Of a stretch of DNA of 64,000 bases, positions 51,117-63,969 are shown in pieces. Below the pieces are notes generated by a model. The model searched no databases, was not told where the DNA came from, and saw only the letters and a list, made by a program, of their open reading frames with translations. Position numbers and translations under genes: made by a program. How positions within the stretch are numbered: position 1 is the first letter of the stretch; each line of letters opens with the position of its first letter. This DNA is from Strix aluco (lineage: Eukaryota > Chordata > Aves > Strigiformes > Strigidae): NCBI RefSeq assembly GCF_031877795.1, contig NC_133954.1:7531256-7595255 (forward strand), in the 5' to 3' direction.

Positions 51117-53287
51117 GTATGGTTTTACCTTGTTGCTGCAGAGCTGGGATAGAAACTGTTAGGAGAACAGACACTTGAGGACCCTTGCTTAGTTTAAAAC
51201 TTAATTTTAGGTTGTAAGATTAAGTGAACAGAGAAATACTTGAACTGTCTTCTGTTAACTCTCAGAAATGCCCCCTAACGCTACTGCTGTTCTGGAATGT
51301 TCCCCTACCCTTAGGACAGTCCCGAGCAGAGATCAGTGTGACTGGGTTTCCACCTTATCAGAGATCTGGCAGCACTCCTTGCTAGAAGAGATAGGACTGA
51401 TTAGTTGTTTGGGTGGCATTTTGTTTGTTTACAAAGATCTAATAACCAAAGCTGTGGTTTCTGTCTCATCTTTGCTTCCATCAGGAGGTACGTTCTGTCT
51501 TTTCCTTGCAGTATTGCAATACACGCCACCTCTCCCCCTGCCATGGGGTTCTTCTAGAAGCGAGAAGATGGCACTGTCTAGATTCCCATCTGTTGCCTGA
51601 TTACATGCAAATAGAAACAGCCGGCCTTGTGAGCAGAGAGATACAGGAAGAAGATGGGGAGTGCTGTGCTGCTGCGATAGCCGCTGGGGGAGACCCAACT
51701 GTCAGCTGCTTCCACAACCTCTCCTCTCCAGAGAGGTTGGCACGAAGCCCAGGCCACTCTGCCACCTCATGCTTGTCCCCCTGTTGTTATCTAGCCATGC
51801 CACAGCTTCCCAGGCTCCTGGGTTAGATAGATCAGCCCCACCCTTCGCTTGGACAGACGCTTCCTTTCCCTAAACCCACATAACTGAGTCTGTCTGGAGG
51901 CAGAATATGGGCCTGGACCCATAGCAGGTGGAGTCTGCTTGTAGGTTTAGTAGAGTTATAGTGAGTGGAAAGGGTGAAACGTAACAACCTTTATTTGAGG
52001 ACTAGTTAAGACTAAAAATACGTTTTACGGAGCGAGACCAAGGGGGTAAAAAGCCTGCGTGTTGTGATGTCTTTTCAAGAAATCAAACAACATGGTATAG
52101 TTATAATGTTTAAATGGAAGATGTGATCAGAAATGATCCTGGAGGAACAGAAGGTGAGGGGATGGTGAGTGGTGGCTGCTGAGGGCCCTGGGCGGGCGGA
52201 AGGAGCTTTTCCTCTGCACCTGCCGGGTGTGAGGCTGCAGGGACAAACGGAGGTGAGGCACCTTGGAGGAACCTCCTCTTGGAAAAGGCTGTGGGAGCAG
52301 ATTCCCAAATGCTGAGCACTGGGGAAAAAGTGTATTTTTAGTACTTACAGCTTCAACTTTGCCTCCCGCAACATCCTTTGGCACCCCAAATCCTGAGCAT
52401 TCAGTTTATCCCTCTCCAGAGCTCTGAGTTTGTCATTCCTGAGGCCGTATTCCCCCACCGCCTTCTTTCTGGGCCCAGAAATAGGTCGGTGTTCTCAGGT
52501 TTTTATCCCTCTCCTTTTTAAGTAGCACTTGATTCCCGCAGGTGACATGAGATGGCAGATAGTGGAAGGAACAGAAGTTTTCTGGAAACGTGAGCTCAGC
52601 AAAGCTGACTCAAGTCAAAGGCACGTGGTGGTGGGGACAGGGACACCAAGACAAGGAACCAAAGGAGAAGGGTCCTCATCCAGCTGCGGCTGGAGCTGCT
52701 GTTCACAAGGATCAGGCCCTGCGAGCGGGCTGGGACACGAGTCACATCCTTGGTACAAAAGTCAGAACGTGCAGAGCAAGACCTGATCCTGCCCCGCCTC
52801 CCCCAGGGACTGCACCCCTCCAGCTCCATGACCCCCCATCTGCCAGCCGGGCCCCGAGTCTGACAGAACCAGCGTGTGACCAGCACTGAAAAAACACTTC
52901 AGCATTTTGATTTCTGTTCTCGTTTTTCCAGAGGTGTGTTGGGTTTTTTTAACTCTTCATTCAGCATGGGAGAGGTTGTGGTGAGTGATCTTGACTTCCA
53001 GCTGTCTGAGGGGTGCACAAAATGGGAACTTCACTCTGTGGTAACACTTGTGTTAGAGTTTTCCACAACAGGTTTTTTGAGTTAAAAGGCAAACAACGAC
53101 TGTGATGTTCACTTTGCTTAGAGCAGAGCTCGGGTAAAATGGGGAAAAAAACAGCTAAAAGCTGGTAAAAGCCTCAAACAGCAGGAGGGGGGTGTGGGTG
53201 GGGAACCTGCGCTATGATCTTGACTGTTTTTAAGCTTTTTGCCTTTTTCTGCCTTTCTTCTTCCTGCGTGTAGCGTAAGCCCCGCTG

Positions 53288-53309
53288 TGGGGGAAGGGGG
53301 GGACGGGGG
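53288..53309 (+). other. G-quadruplex-prone sequence upstream of FAM117A
   Basis: Runs of five, seven and five guanines separated by two-base spacers (GGGGGAAGGGGGGG, then ACGGGGG) can supply four G-tracts. A similar run lies at 54433-54450 just inside intron 1. Structure formation is a prediction only. Confidence 0.4.
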
Positions 53310-53941
53310 ATGACACCCGGCTCGCCACCTCCTTGGGGGTTGCTGAGGCTTGTTGCTTCCCGCTGCCGCCGTGCCCTGGGGATGAGGCGGGGCGGGAGGG
53401 GCGGCTGCTCCGGGACGGCCTCGGTACCCCCCCCCCGGCCCGGTCTCCCTCCCAAGGTGAAAGAGAAACCGGGCCCGCCCACGTGACCCGCCGCCGTCAC
53501 CGCCGGACGCAGAACACAAACACTGCCGGGCGGCTCTGATTAGTCCACGCGGGGAAGGGGCGGAGCCTTAGAGGAGGTTTGCGATTGGTGGTTCGCAGTA
53601 CAGTGGGCGTGACGCAGCTGTTCCCTGTTGCGATTGGTTCTGCCGCCGTAACGGGGCGGGAGAGAGGGCGTAGCTCGAGCATCTCTTTCCTCTCGGGTTG
53701 GCTCTGGCGCGAGGGGTGACGCCTGTTGAGAGTGGCCGCGTTTCTGATTGGCTACTCTGACAGGGCGTGCGGGGGCGGAGCTCGCGGAGCGCTTTCATTG
53801 GCTGCCGTTAGGGAGGGCGGGGCTGTTGGCTGCGGACACCCAATGATCGCCGGGCTCCTCCCGCCGGCACCGCCCCCGCAGCGCTGATAAGCGGCGTTGG
53901 CGGCGTGGGGGGGTCAGTGCGGCGGGTGGCGCGGGCCGGGC
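53300..53941 (+). promoter_or_regulatory. FAM117A: FAM117A CpG-island promoter and 5' leader
   Basis: CpG-dense sequence with GC boxes (around 53557, 53650, 53771), an E-box CACGTGAC at 53480 and five CCAAT boxes: ATTGG at 53584, 53633, 53747 and 53797, and CCAAT at 53840. There is no clear TATA box. The cluster lies 100-360 bases upstream of the ATG, the usual position for NF-Y sites. The transcription start is probably near 53.88-53.93 kb but cannot be fixed from sequence. Confidence 0.75.
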
Positions 53942-54056
53942 ATGGCGGGGGCCGGCGGCGCGTCCTGCTGCCGCGGCGGGGCGGGGGGGCTCCAGCCGCT
54001 CCGCGCCACCGTCCCCTTCCAGCTCCAGCAGCGCCGCGGAGACGGGGGCCGGGCAG
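53942..54056 (+). CDS. FAM117A: FAM117A coding exon 1 (N-terminal 38 residues)
   Basis: The ATG at 53942 (MAGAGGASCCRGGAGG) is followed by LQPLRATVPFQLQQ, the conserved N-terminal block shared by FAM117A, FAM117B and GLCCI1, then RRGDGGRA. A GGCAG|GTAACG donor ends the exon one base into a codon. Human FAM117A, from memory, has the same block (LQPLRATIPFQLQQ) after a longer Gly/Pro-rich leader. The strand and head-to-head position next to KAT7 agree with human synteny. The function is poorly known; the family member GLCCI1 is glucocorticoid-induced. The protein is partial because its other exons lie beyond the window. Confidence 0.85.
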
Positions 54057-57000
54057 GTAACGGTGGGAGGAGGCGGGCACCCCCCGGTGGGAGCCTGCGT
54101 GTCCCCTGCGCCCGGGGGCGGCGGACGGGCCCGAGGTGGGCTTCCGAACCGGCCCCGAGAGCCGCTCCGCCGCTTCCCAGCGACCCCTCCCGGCGTGGGG
54201 AGGGGAGGCGCGGAGGGGCCGGTCCTGGTGGGGACCGCTCCGCGATGTGCCCCCGCCGGGGAGCGCCTCTTCGCCCCGGGCTCGGCCCCTGCAGCGGGGG
54301 GGTCCCGCGGAGGCGGTACGGGATTAGCGAAAACTACCGTGTGCTCGGGAGGCTGCTCCGAATGGGTGCGGCGTGGGTGGAGGTGAAAGAGAAGTGAGAG
54401 AACCCAGGGCAGAGGCGAGGGGAAAACAAAACGGGGTGGGGGTGGGGGGGCCACGACACCAAAGGCAAGGAGCGAAGGAAAACTTCAAGCCGCGGGACGC
54501 GGCCTCGAAACAGCCGAGGCATTTAAAAATGCTGCCCGTGGGCTGTGATCACACACGCGAGGGGTGAGCTTTGATCTCCGGCCCCGTGGGGTCAACAGCT
54601 CTGCCTCCTGTGCTGGCCTCCTTGCAGGCGGGACGTGTCACCTCTTGCGGGCTCCCGTGACAATGAGTTGCCTATTTGGACATGGTTTCACAAAAAAACT
54701 GAACCCTGTGTTTTATGCAGCTGATCTGGCTTGATAAAGAAGCAATAATTTGATTTGCGCTAATGGCAATTTGTCCCTAATTGCATTACTGAGATTTTTT
54801 TCTGACCACTTCAGGAATGCTTATTTAAATATAACTTTTTGGTGACCTAATAATAGTCTTTGGCTTTTCTTTATGTATTACTTTTGGCTGTTCGTGGGAC
54901 TGCTCTTGGATGTTGGGTCCTTGCTTGGCTGTTCGTTATCTCAAGTATTAAAATAGCAACGAAACACTTTTTGGATTAAATGTAAGATTAAACAGACTTC
55001 TGGAACAGAGAGAAATATTTGTCAAGCTTTGGGCCAGCTGATCTTGGTGGCATCTGTTCGGAGTGCTGGTCTCTTGTTTAATGCAGTGGCCACTTAATCT
55101 GCTTTGCAGAGGACAGTGCTGCAGCCCATCCTACAATGAGGATTAATGGCCCTTCCTGAAGTGTCCTGCCTTTCGCTAGTTGAGACTTAAAGTCATTCCT
55201 GCCACTGGCAGGGTTGGTATTGATCAGAGAAGCTATTAAAAAGCTTTTTGCTCAATTTACACTTGAAACAAGTTTAATGAAATAAATTCTTTTTGAGTGC
55301 TAGTCTCTCCTTACCTCTCAGCAGTATGCTGAAATCGAGGTGAAGTTGCTGTTAATAGGGCAATTACTCAGTAGCTTCAGATGTTACAAAGAAAATAAAG
55401 CAAATCTCAAAGAAAGGAGAGCCAGGCTGCCTGTGATCTCTTGGTTGTGTTGGAGCTCTGTGCTGTACCTACTCCATAGCGTGGTGAATACCATGCAGCT
55501 TTCTGAGGGCAAAACGGCTGGTGCTCCTCTGACATGAACCAGAATTGCTGGTCTTCATTTCTTCCTGGCTCTGTGCCTTGCTGTTCAGGCTCTAGGAGCT
55601 TGAATTTTTCCTCTTGATCATAGTAATTTCATCTACAGTTTTGGAAGTGTTGAAATTTCCATTGCTCTCTGCCTCATCACTCTTTGTAAGCTTCAATTTG
55701 CTCCCTGCATGTGTGGGAGCTGTAGCAGTAAACTGGCAGGGTTTGAGCGAAAACTGGTATCCTGGTGATTCATAATCTAACACTTTTGCTCCTACCTTTT
55801 GGGAGCTCAGCATGGAAATCCATTGCTTTATCACATCTTTCCCCATTTGACTCTGCTGGCTTTCTGAATTGCTCTCAGGCTGCACCACGGCTGGGGATCT
55901 CTGGGGGTCTGGCTCGGGGGTATAGAAGAAGAGGTGCGGGGTGATCTGGGGTCTGATCCTGCAGCTGCTCTGATAATAGAGGATCCCATTGAGATGAGGA
56001 GCAGCTGCTGAGTCTCTCAAAGGGCTTCTGTTATAAAAGGAAGAGCTGGAGCTGGGGGATGCCAGGAAGGAGGCCTAAGAATATTTTAAAAGGACTTGAC
56101 TTGCTGTTTAGAAACCCAAGATGTTAGGGCTTTAGTGATGAATCTGATATGTGTCATTGGGGTCAATCTTTTTTTTTTTATTCCTTATCTCTTCAGTGAT
56201 GTGGCTTTTGGTGATGAAGCAGGTAGTGTGTTAGTGTTTGATCCTCTTTAGGTGCAGGCCAGACCCATCCCTGTGGCATCCGTTTATGCCAGGGTAGGTG
56301 GCTCGGAGGCGGCTGCTGGGGTAGAGCTCTGCAGGTGCTGTAACACTGGCAAGGTTACACGTTCTCTGGGGTGGGATGAGCTTTGTGGAGAACTTTGAAG
56401 TTTAAATCGGTTAACGGCAATGCTCGTGCTGTTTGTGGCCTCAGTTGTTTCCTCCAAAGCCCTCACAGAAGCAAGTGCTGGTTGGAGAGTTTCCGTGCTT
56501 GCATCCAGACTTCAGCCTCCGTGAGACGCACGCCTTCGCACTTGTGAATCCACTGCCTGGGTGTAACCCTGTTCCTCATCAAGCTTTGCAGGTCTGAAAC
56601 CTGATTTTCTCAATCAAGACACAGAGAAGTCTTTATTCCTCTTTTTTTTCAGTATGACACTAGAAAAAATAGGATTATTTAAACTGCAGCTCAGATTTTA
56701 ATTTGTGGACCCGTTGGTGAACATAGCATTTTGGGAACAAGACCAGTACTTACCTAGTAGGCTTAGTCATCTAAACTGGTTCATGCACAGAGAGGGAGAA
56801 GATGGAACATGATGGAAAAGCAAAGTCGTGTCATGTTACTAGTTGAGCAGACTCCTTCAGTGCACCCCTTACTAAATGTGTAGGGGGGGGTAAGATGGGA
56901 TGAAGAGCTGCACCGGGAGTTTGAGCTGCTTTTCTGTGTAGTGTTGGATTAGATTTCTTGGGAGGGGAAAGGAAAACTGTTGGTGTACCTTCTGAACACC

Positions 57001-59324
57001 AGTGACAGCGTGGTGTAAGAGAGGAACAACAGCGGGGTGCAGGTCCTCACCTCTAAACCTATAGGGTTGATTTGAGGGTTTCATGAATGGCTTTGACAAG
57101 ACCTGTGTCTTTTACTTAATGTATTTCACATTAACCCTCCAGGAAGCCAGAGCTTTGCTCATAGTCTCTCTTCACCAGAATCCAGAGAAATTCACCAGTT
57201 TTCCCACCACCACCCCTACAACCCCAGAATTATGTGGTGCCTTTTAGCTTTTCAGGAAGTTACTGTTGGCTGAGCTGACTCATCTAGATGGGATTTTGTT
57301 GCTTGCCTGCTGAACTTGCCTGTTTTTGAGATGTCCAGTTGTTTTTGCTGTGTGGATCCTGCTAGAGAGACTAAGTGAGCAGACTGCCAAATATCTTTAT
57401 TTGGTATCTGAATTAAACCCGTGCCTGGTGTATATTATAGAGGCAAACGAGTGGGACACTATTCATAGGCAATACTGTCTGAGTGTATGTTTAGCAAAAA
57501 GAAAATGTTTCTTTAGGAATAAAAATGTATGTTTACCACTTGAAAGTGCTGTGGGATTGCTGCCTACATAGTAGTGATACAACAGAGCTGTTAACATCTT
57601 TCTCTGCTTCTTTCCTTTGCTGCAGGCATCATGGATGAGTGTGGGGGTCTCCTCCCCCCTCCCTCCATTTTACTGGTTGAATAGCTGAGTGCTTCAGGCC
57701 TTACTGTGTTTGCTTTAGCAGTTGGTATCTGATGGGGTTTTATGTCCTGAGGGATGGGTATAAAGGCTTTTGTAACCAAAATAGTGGTCCAGATGTTTGT
57801 GGTGTCTGCTCTTGAGTTTTCTTTTATGCTGTTTAACACCTGTAGTTTTTCAGGGGGTGCTTAAGCAAATGAACATGGGACACACAGGTTCATAATGTTT
57901 ATATTCTGTATCCAACTTGAAAAAGTCCATCTTAGAGAAGGGGTATCTCAGTAGGAGCAGCTCTTTTGGTATTAATTCTCTGAAAGAGAAAGAAGAACCC
58001 TCAAGCAGGGATGCAGAGTGCTGTCATGGGAAAACTGCTGCTGCACCGTGCAAACAGCTGCTTCGACAAGCTTTGCAATTTCCAAATTTTGGGATTCATC
58101 ACTATGGAGTAATTCTGCCTTTGCCGTTAGGGTTTTGCTGTGGGTAGGCAGGCTGATAGAATTAAAGGGTTAAGCACAGGTAGGGAGCTGTAATGGGGAA
58201 AAATAGTCATGTTGGGACTGGTTGAGGGATGGGAAAATCTTGAAGATGTCCTGCTGTTGCACTAGCCAGGAAGAATCCTGCCTCTGTCCTATGGAATCAA
58301 ATCAGTCTTTGTGCAAAACACAGCTGAATACAATATGTGGCTCAGGTTTGGAGGCAAAGCATTGCAGGTGGCTTTGTTTAATGTAGAACGAGTTTCTCAC
58401 ACAGTAATTGGAGCCCATTCATGGTATTGCAGTCCTCAGCTGATACAGATCATACCTTCAATCTAAACTTGCTGCTCCCAGTTTGTTAGCCTCTGGATAC
58501 GGGTGTGGGAAAGGGGAAACAAAGGACACATCTATAACTAATCTTGACTTGTGTTGACATTCTGTGGGTGAAACAAGTTTTTCCCTGCTTTAAAATGCTG
58601 GAGATGACATTTAAAAACAAATTTGCAGGGGGAAGGGATGAGACTGTGCAGTCAGTTTGATCTGTCCCCTCTATAGCAGAATGCTCCAGAGGAACTAGGA
58701 AGCTCTCAGGTCATTTACCCTGGATGGATTTTTATTTGTTAATCTTTCAGCTGGGGCTTATCTAACACAATTGCATGGACCACAGCAAAGTTTTCAACAT
58801 TTGTTGGGTGAGTAGAGAACTGATGGAACCTGGGCACCTATTTGTGCAGAGAAGCAGCAATTCTGTTCCAGGTGTGGTGAACGTTTTACTGTCTGTGTGG
58901 TGCAAAAGAAAAAACAAGTACTTTCCCTAACCCTGTGAGAGAAATAATGTCGAGCACCAAAGTGCAGTGAGTTCTCTTTATGCAAAGCTGGGATGTTGAA
59001 ATACAGCGTAAATGGCAGCGTTGACTACACCGTGCTGGTCTGGGCACTTCCCTCGTGGCTCCTGCAGTTTAAGATGACAATACTGATTTAGTGGGATTCA
59101 CAGTTGTACAAGAAAGGTCTCCATGGAAGACCAGTAGTGTTGAGCCTGTAAAAATATTCCTTCTTGGGATTGATATTAAACAGGTCTTTTTGCATTAAGC
59201 TTGTGGTGCTGCCATTCAAACCCCCTGATAATGCAGGGTTGACTGTAAAGGAAATGAGGAAGGTTGTGTGGTTAGCCCGTTCTTTGAAAATAATGGGAGA
59301 TAATTGTTTCCATGCTTGCCTGGA

Positions 59325-59385
59325 ACCTGCTGCATGACTCTGGGCAAGCTGCTTCTCCTCCTTGTGCCTCAGTTTCTCATCGTTT
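59325..59385 (+). mobile_element. MIR SINE core fragment in FAM117A intron 1
   Basis: CTGCATGACTCTGGGCAAGC followed by TTGTGCCTCAGTTTCTCATC is a clear forward match to the MIR core (TGTGTGACCTTGGGCAAG through CCTCAGTTTCCTCATC). Confidence 0.65.
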
Positions 59386-62300
59386 GTGTGCCATCCTTTC
59401 AGGCTGGAAGCATTCAGGAACAGGAATTACGGAGTTTGTACGGTTCCTGGCATGCTTGAGCCTGAGGCTGCTCTGTGCAAGTGCTGTATGCATAATGCTG
59501 TTGTGCTTACACTGTTTAGGCTGGCTGTAACACTGAGCTAATACTAGCTTTGGTATCCTGCTTCCCAGTTAGAAAAGGCACTGACAAGGTAATCAGAAGG
59601 TATATCAGATGTTGTGATTTATTATTTTTCTCCTTGCTGACAAGTTGTTTCGGTAGCTTCCTGTTGGGCCCTCCAGGCAGATGGTTTAACTGCAAGTAGC
59701 CATAAAGATGACTGTGAGTATGGGAGGAGGGCTTGTCAAAGTGTTGATGTGATTTATGTAGTTATATGTATATAAAGGAGAGGAAACCTTCTTTTTCCTT
59801 GTTTTCCACCTTGTTTGTAACTGTAGAAATATCAAGGATGTCTTACTCTGTTTGCATTTTACTTTGTTTTATCTGTACTGGAAGATTTCCAAAGGCTTGA
59901 GAATCAAAGGTTTCTCATCTTGAGAGTGAGAGCCCTGCCTTTTGCAGTAATCTCGATTCCTAGATGCTTATCAGGAATTGACTTAAGTAAAGTTAACAAA
60001 AAGGGGGGGGAAAAAAACCCAAACCCACAGTTCTATTTTCATTGCTTGAGTTTCACGGTTCTGATACGGGTGACTTGGATGATGCTGGTAGCTCCTTAGT
60101 CATCTGTGTTCTCCAGAATCAGAGTGAACAAGTCCTAAAGATCTAATGTTTGAACAAGTTTTTGCTTGTTTCTAAGCCTCTTATTGTTTGTGAGAGGCTG
60201 CCTGCCCATCTGGTTTTTTTCCTAGTTCTTACTTAAATTTCAGAGTGTAAAGCCAGTCCAGAAGCACTCCCGGCCTGCATCAGTGGGTAAGAGATGGGCT
60301 TGTTGAAGATCCCACCAAAGTGGTGCCTTGCATCAGGCTGGATCTAGGAAATGTGCACTTCAGCCAAAGACTTTGAGGATGTTGAAATTCTTCAGATTGT
60401 TTTATCATTTGAAAAACAAACTTTGCAAGAATTAAGTTAAAGGTGAAGAGTTCAGCTCTTTCTCCATCAACTGGGTGTTCAGCTTCAGGCCTTGAGCTGT
60501 ATTGGAGGGAGTTGCTGTTTAACAATGTCTGAATCCAGGGAAAGAAAAAAAAAAAAAAAGACAGCTTGAACTGCTAGTGTCCGCTATTAATTTCCTTCAA
60601 TGATATCTGCAGATGCTGTGTCCTTTGGGCAGCTCTCTCCAGCTGTACTCTTAACGCAGCTTGTAACCAGGGGAGTGATTACAAAGCCTGGAATTTCTTC
60701 CCTTGTGTTCCCGGGCCAGTTGTGAAGCCCTCGGGGCCGATTCAGCGAAGCCTGCGGGGCAAGTCACTGCTGCCTTGGATCAGATGGGAATCCAGCTCCC
60801 CAGCCTGGTGTAGGATCCTTTTTGCCCTTGTATTTTTGCTTTCCTGATGCCCCCACCTCGCTGGGTTGTTTGCTTCTGTGTCAGTGAAACAGAGAAAGGT
60901 TCTTGAGGGGTTTCGTAGAGCCCTGTGCTCTGGGAACAGCAGGTACTTTTTTTTGGGTGTCTCGGGCTGTGTGCGTACAGTTTGAGCAAGAGTCATGAGG
61001 GACAGTGTGGTTTAACCACAGCTTCTGCCTCTTCACCGGAAGGTGCAATGGATTTCACTGCTCTGAGGGGTTTGCGTTTCTGTATTAATGTTTACTGAAA
61101 TGAGCAAAGAGCGATGAAATCCCATCCTGGCATGGGTGTGAATTTCCCTTCAGTTGTAAATCTTCTTTAAAGGCAAAGTATTATAATTGTAAAATACTGA
61201 GAGATGTAGAATACCTCCTTTGCAGAGACTTGAGGTGAAAAGACTTGGTGCCAGGAGTTACTGCTGTGGACACGTTAACTCTCTTGCAGGAGCAGCTGAG
61301 GGTGGTGTGTGTCATTACCTTTTAATCTGCCTATAAATTCCAGGTTCATTCTTCTCTTGGAAGCTCCTTAACATTCAAATTGTTCTTTTTCTCTACCTGT
61401 ACATATCAATTGCAACTGGTTGTCTTACTGCATTCTTCTTCCCTGTTGCATTGCTACAGAACATAACTGTCCTTTCTCTTGCTTTTGGGATAAAGTGAGA
61501 TTTTTCTTTTCCTAGAAGATGCAGACTATGTCCAGCCTTCAGAGTTACTCTGCTGTTTGTCCTGTACTGGAGATTTTTCTCTACATCCCTGCTTGGCTTC
61601 ATTTTCTGGTGGGGTTTTTGTGAAGACCCCTCCAATGGTGTGGATTTATAGCCTCGCTTGTCTTCTGGTACCTTCAGTAAGCATGTTCTGGCAGGCTTTT
61701 CTGGATCTCCTACTCTGTTTCTGGTTAAAGCTTGAGATCTTCCCCTTGTCTCCTCCACTTAAAAAGACCTGTCTGTAGATGTCTTTGTGGAGAGGATATT
61801 CTTCTCTCCAGCTTCTATGAACTTTCATCCCAGCACCTCTCCTGCTTTTGATCCTGTCTCGGTAGCTAGCTCTGACCATGCTGTGAATTCCTGTGAAATG
61901 CTTCTATTTTCTACCACGTTTGCAGATTTCTGTAGTGTACTAAGCACGGGATTTTAAATTTCATTAAGAACAAGTAAAACTGCCTGTTCATCTCCTTTCA
62001 GGCTTTCTGGGATTCCCAAAGCAAAAGCATTTATTCCTTGCATAATCCTGCATTGCTTTCAGATTGTGTGATAGATTAAGGTCCTCTCCGGGAGTGCTTT
62101 TGCAGAAGCAGCATGCAGTAGCAGTGCTTTGGTGTGCCAGGAGGAAGTGCCTGGGCTGACTGCGATGGTTTCTTAAATCTTCACATTTTTTCTGAACGCA
62201 GAGAGTGCAGTAAAGGCCCAATGCTGGGAAAAGGCAATTCTTTCCCTATAAAGGTTTTTAGTCTTTGCTATGTTAAAGATGGGGACTGTTAAAAAAAATA

Positions 62301-63064
62301 ACTGCTTCTGTTGCATTTCTTAAGTGCAGCAGTCAGGACACACAATTTCCTTTACCTGCTTCACCTGGGGGAAAAATAATTAAATAAAAACTGAGGATAT
62401 ATTTCTGAAGCTTGCTTGCTGCTGAGAATTTTTTGTCTTACTTGGTGACAACCTGTAGGTAACTTGAGTTCACCATGCTGAAACTGCAGAGAAATTGAAA
62501 TGAGATTTAGATGGGTTATAACGTTGAAGGTTCAGTTTTGATCTTTATTTCACTAACACTTCTGTTGCTTGTCACTGCACTTGGAAATGCCTGGTTAATG
62601 TGGGTTTGGTCCTCAGAGGAGATACGTTTTCTGATCAAGCACCATCTTGCAGAGTGAGGTTAGCTGAGGTGCGATTCCCTGACGTGATTTGTGGATCACT
62701 GTCCTTAACATCCTCTGGAGGTCCTGCGCATGTCTCTTGCCCAGTTGCATTTGAAGACAATAAGGGAGGACACTGGGTTTCTTGCTGTGCACCAGCCTCA
62801 CCTCCTGCTCTGTCAGACTGGAGCCAGTGAGCTTGGGGTGATGCTGTGGCCAACCCTACACCAAAACTGTTGGTGAGAGCTGTAACTCGTTAAGCGGTGC
62901 AGTCCTTAAGGTGAACATAAAGTGCTCTTCTAGTGCTCTGGCATGGTGGGATAGCTAATTTCCTTTCTGCTGTAGGAGCTGCTGCCCTGGTAGCCACCAC
63001 AGCAATGCCAACCTTGTGTCCCTTCTGCTTGTGCCACCTGAACTGTGTCTGGTAGCTGTTGTGC

Positions 63065-63083
63065 AAAAAAAAAAAAAAAAAAA
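63065..63083. repeat. Poly(A) run in FAM117A intron 1
   Basis: Nineteen uninterrupted adenines, with no obvious retrocopy upstream. Confidence 0.85.
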
Positions 63084-63969
63084 GTTTCATGTAGAGATTT
63101 CCCAGCTAGATTGTCTAGGAAAATGTTAAAGATCAAGGAAGCGGTGGTGGGGTGCAGTAGGGGACACTGATACACATCCAGCAGCCTGGTTTGGTGTGAA
63201 TATTTTGTCTGAAAGAGATGTTTGTGCCACAGGGTCCTGCTGTGGTTTGACAGGCCCCTGAGAAATTAAATTTAGGCATTTATGTTATCTTACTGCCCCC
63301 ATCCCCCAATTCGGGAGCATCATCTGAATAAGATGATGTGTTGTGAAGAGCATTAAAAGGTGTAGATGGGGGAAGCTGATACTGAATTTAAATAATTAGC
63401 AGTAATTTATTTTACACTGGGATGGAAGATACTTGCGTAAGTTATTGACAGAGTTGCTTATGTTCCATCTCAGCTAAACTCTTCTGGCAAATTCTCTCTT
63501 GAAAGCTTACAACTCTTGTTTGAGCCAAAAAACTGAAAACTGCATCCAAAGCCATTAGGTACGGCCTGATACTGGAGAATGAGGGGAAAGCTTCCCTGCG
63601 TGGTGGAGCTCCGGACAGCCCGTCATTCCATGGTTAACTTGAAAGCTGATTATATTTAAACACGGACTGTTATTTTATGTTTCATCGCTTTAAGACAGAC
63701 CTTTGCAGGGGCATATTCCAAAAATGTCAGGGTCTGAACAGCATGTCCCTAAATTTCTAAACATTCTTCTGATATTAAAGGGTCAGTTTCCCCGAGGTGA
63801 AATCTGGAGAGGGAAGGAAGAAAATTTTACAACTCTAAAGAAGATAGTAATGGGAACTTTATTTTTTTGCTTGCCACCGTTTTTTGATGCAGCTGTAAGT
63901 ATTCTTTATTAAAAAGCAATCCTGGACATTTTTAAAATCTTACTGAAGACTTCTAATTTCTCTTTTTAG

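Larger units (their letters stand above)
42151..53300. other. Intergenic region between the KAT7 and FAM117A promoters
   Basis: About 11 kb of mostly A/T-rich unique sequence. Apart from the candidate exons listed separately it holds poly(A) runs (44842-44859, 47989-48002), a CCCT-rich run near 46602 and no recognisable gene. The longest open frame (49740-50249, minus, 169 codons) is within chance expectation and has no domain. A MIR-like trace may lie at 43820-43885. Confidence 0.6.
54057..63969 (+). other. FAM117A: FAM117A intron 1
   Basis: Nearly 10 kb with no further FAM117A exon that I could recognise (the expected RRTFSLDTI block was not found). It contains a G-rich run at 54433-54450, a MIR fragment at 59325-59385, poly(A) runs at 60545-60559 and 63065-63083, and an unassigned minus-strand open frame at 55592-56074. 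No intact transposon or RNA gene was seen. Confidence 0.7.
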
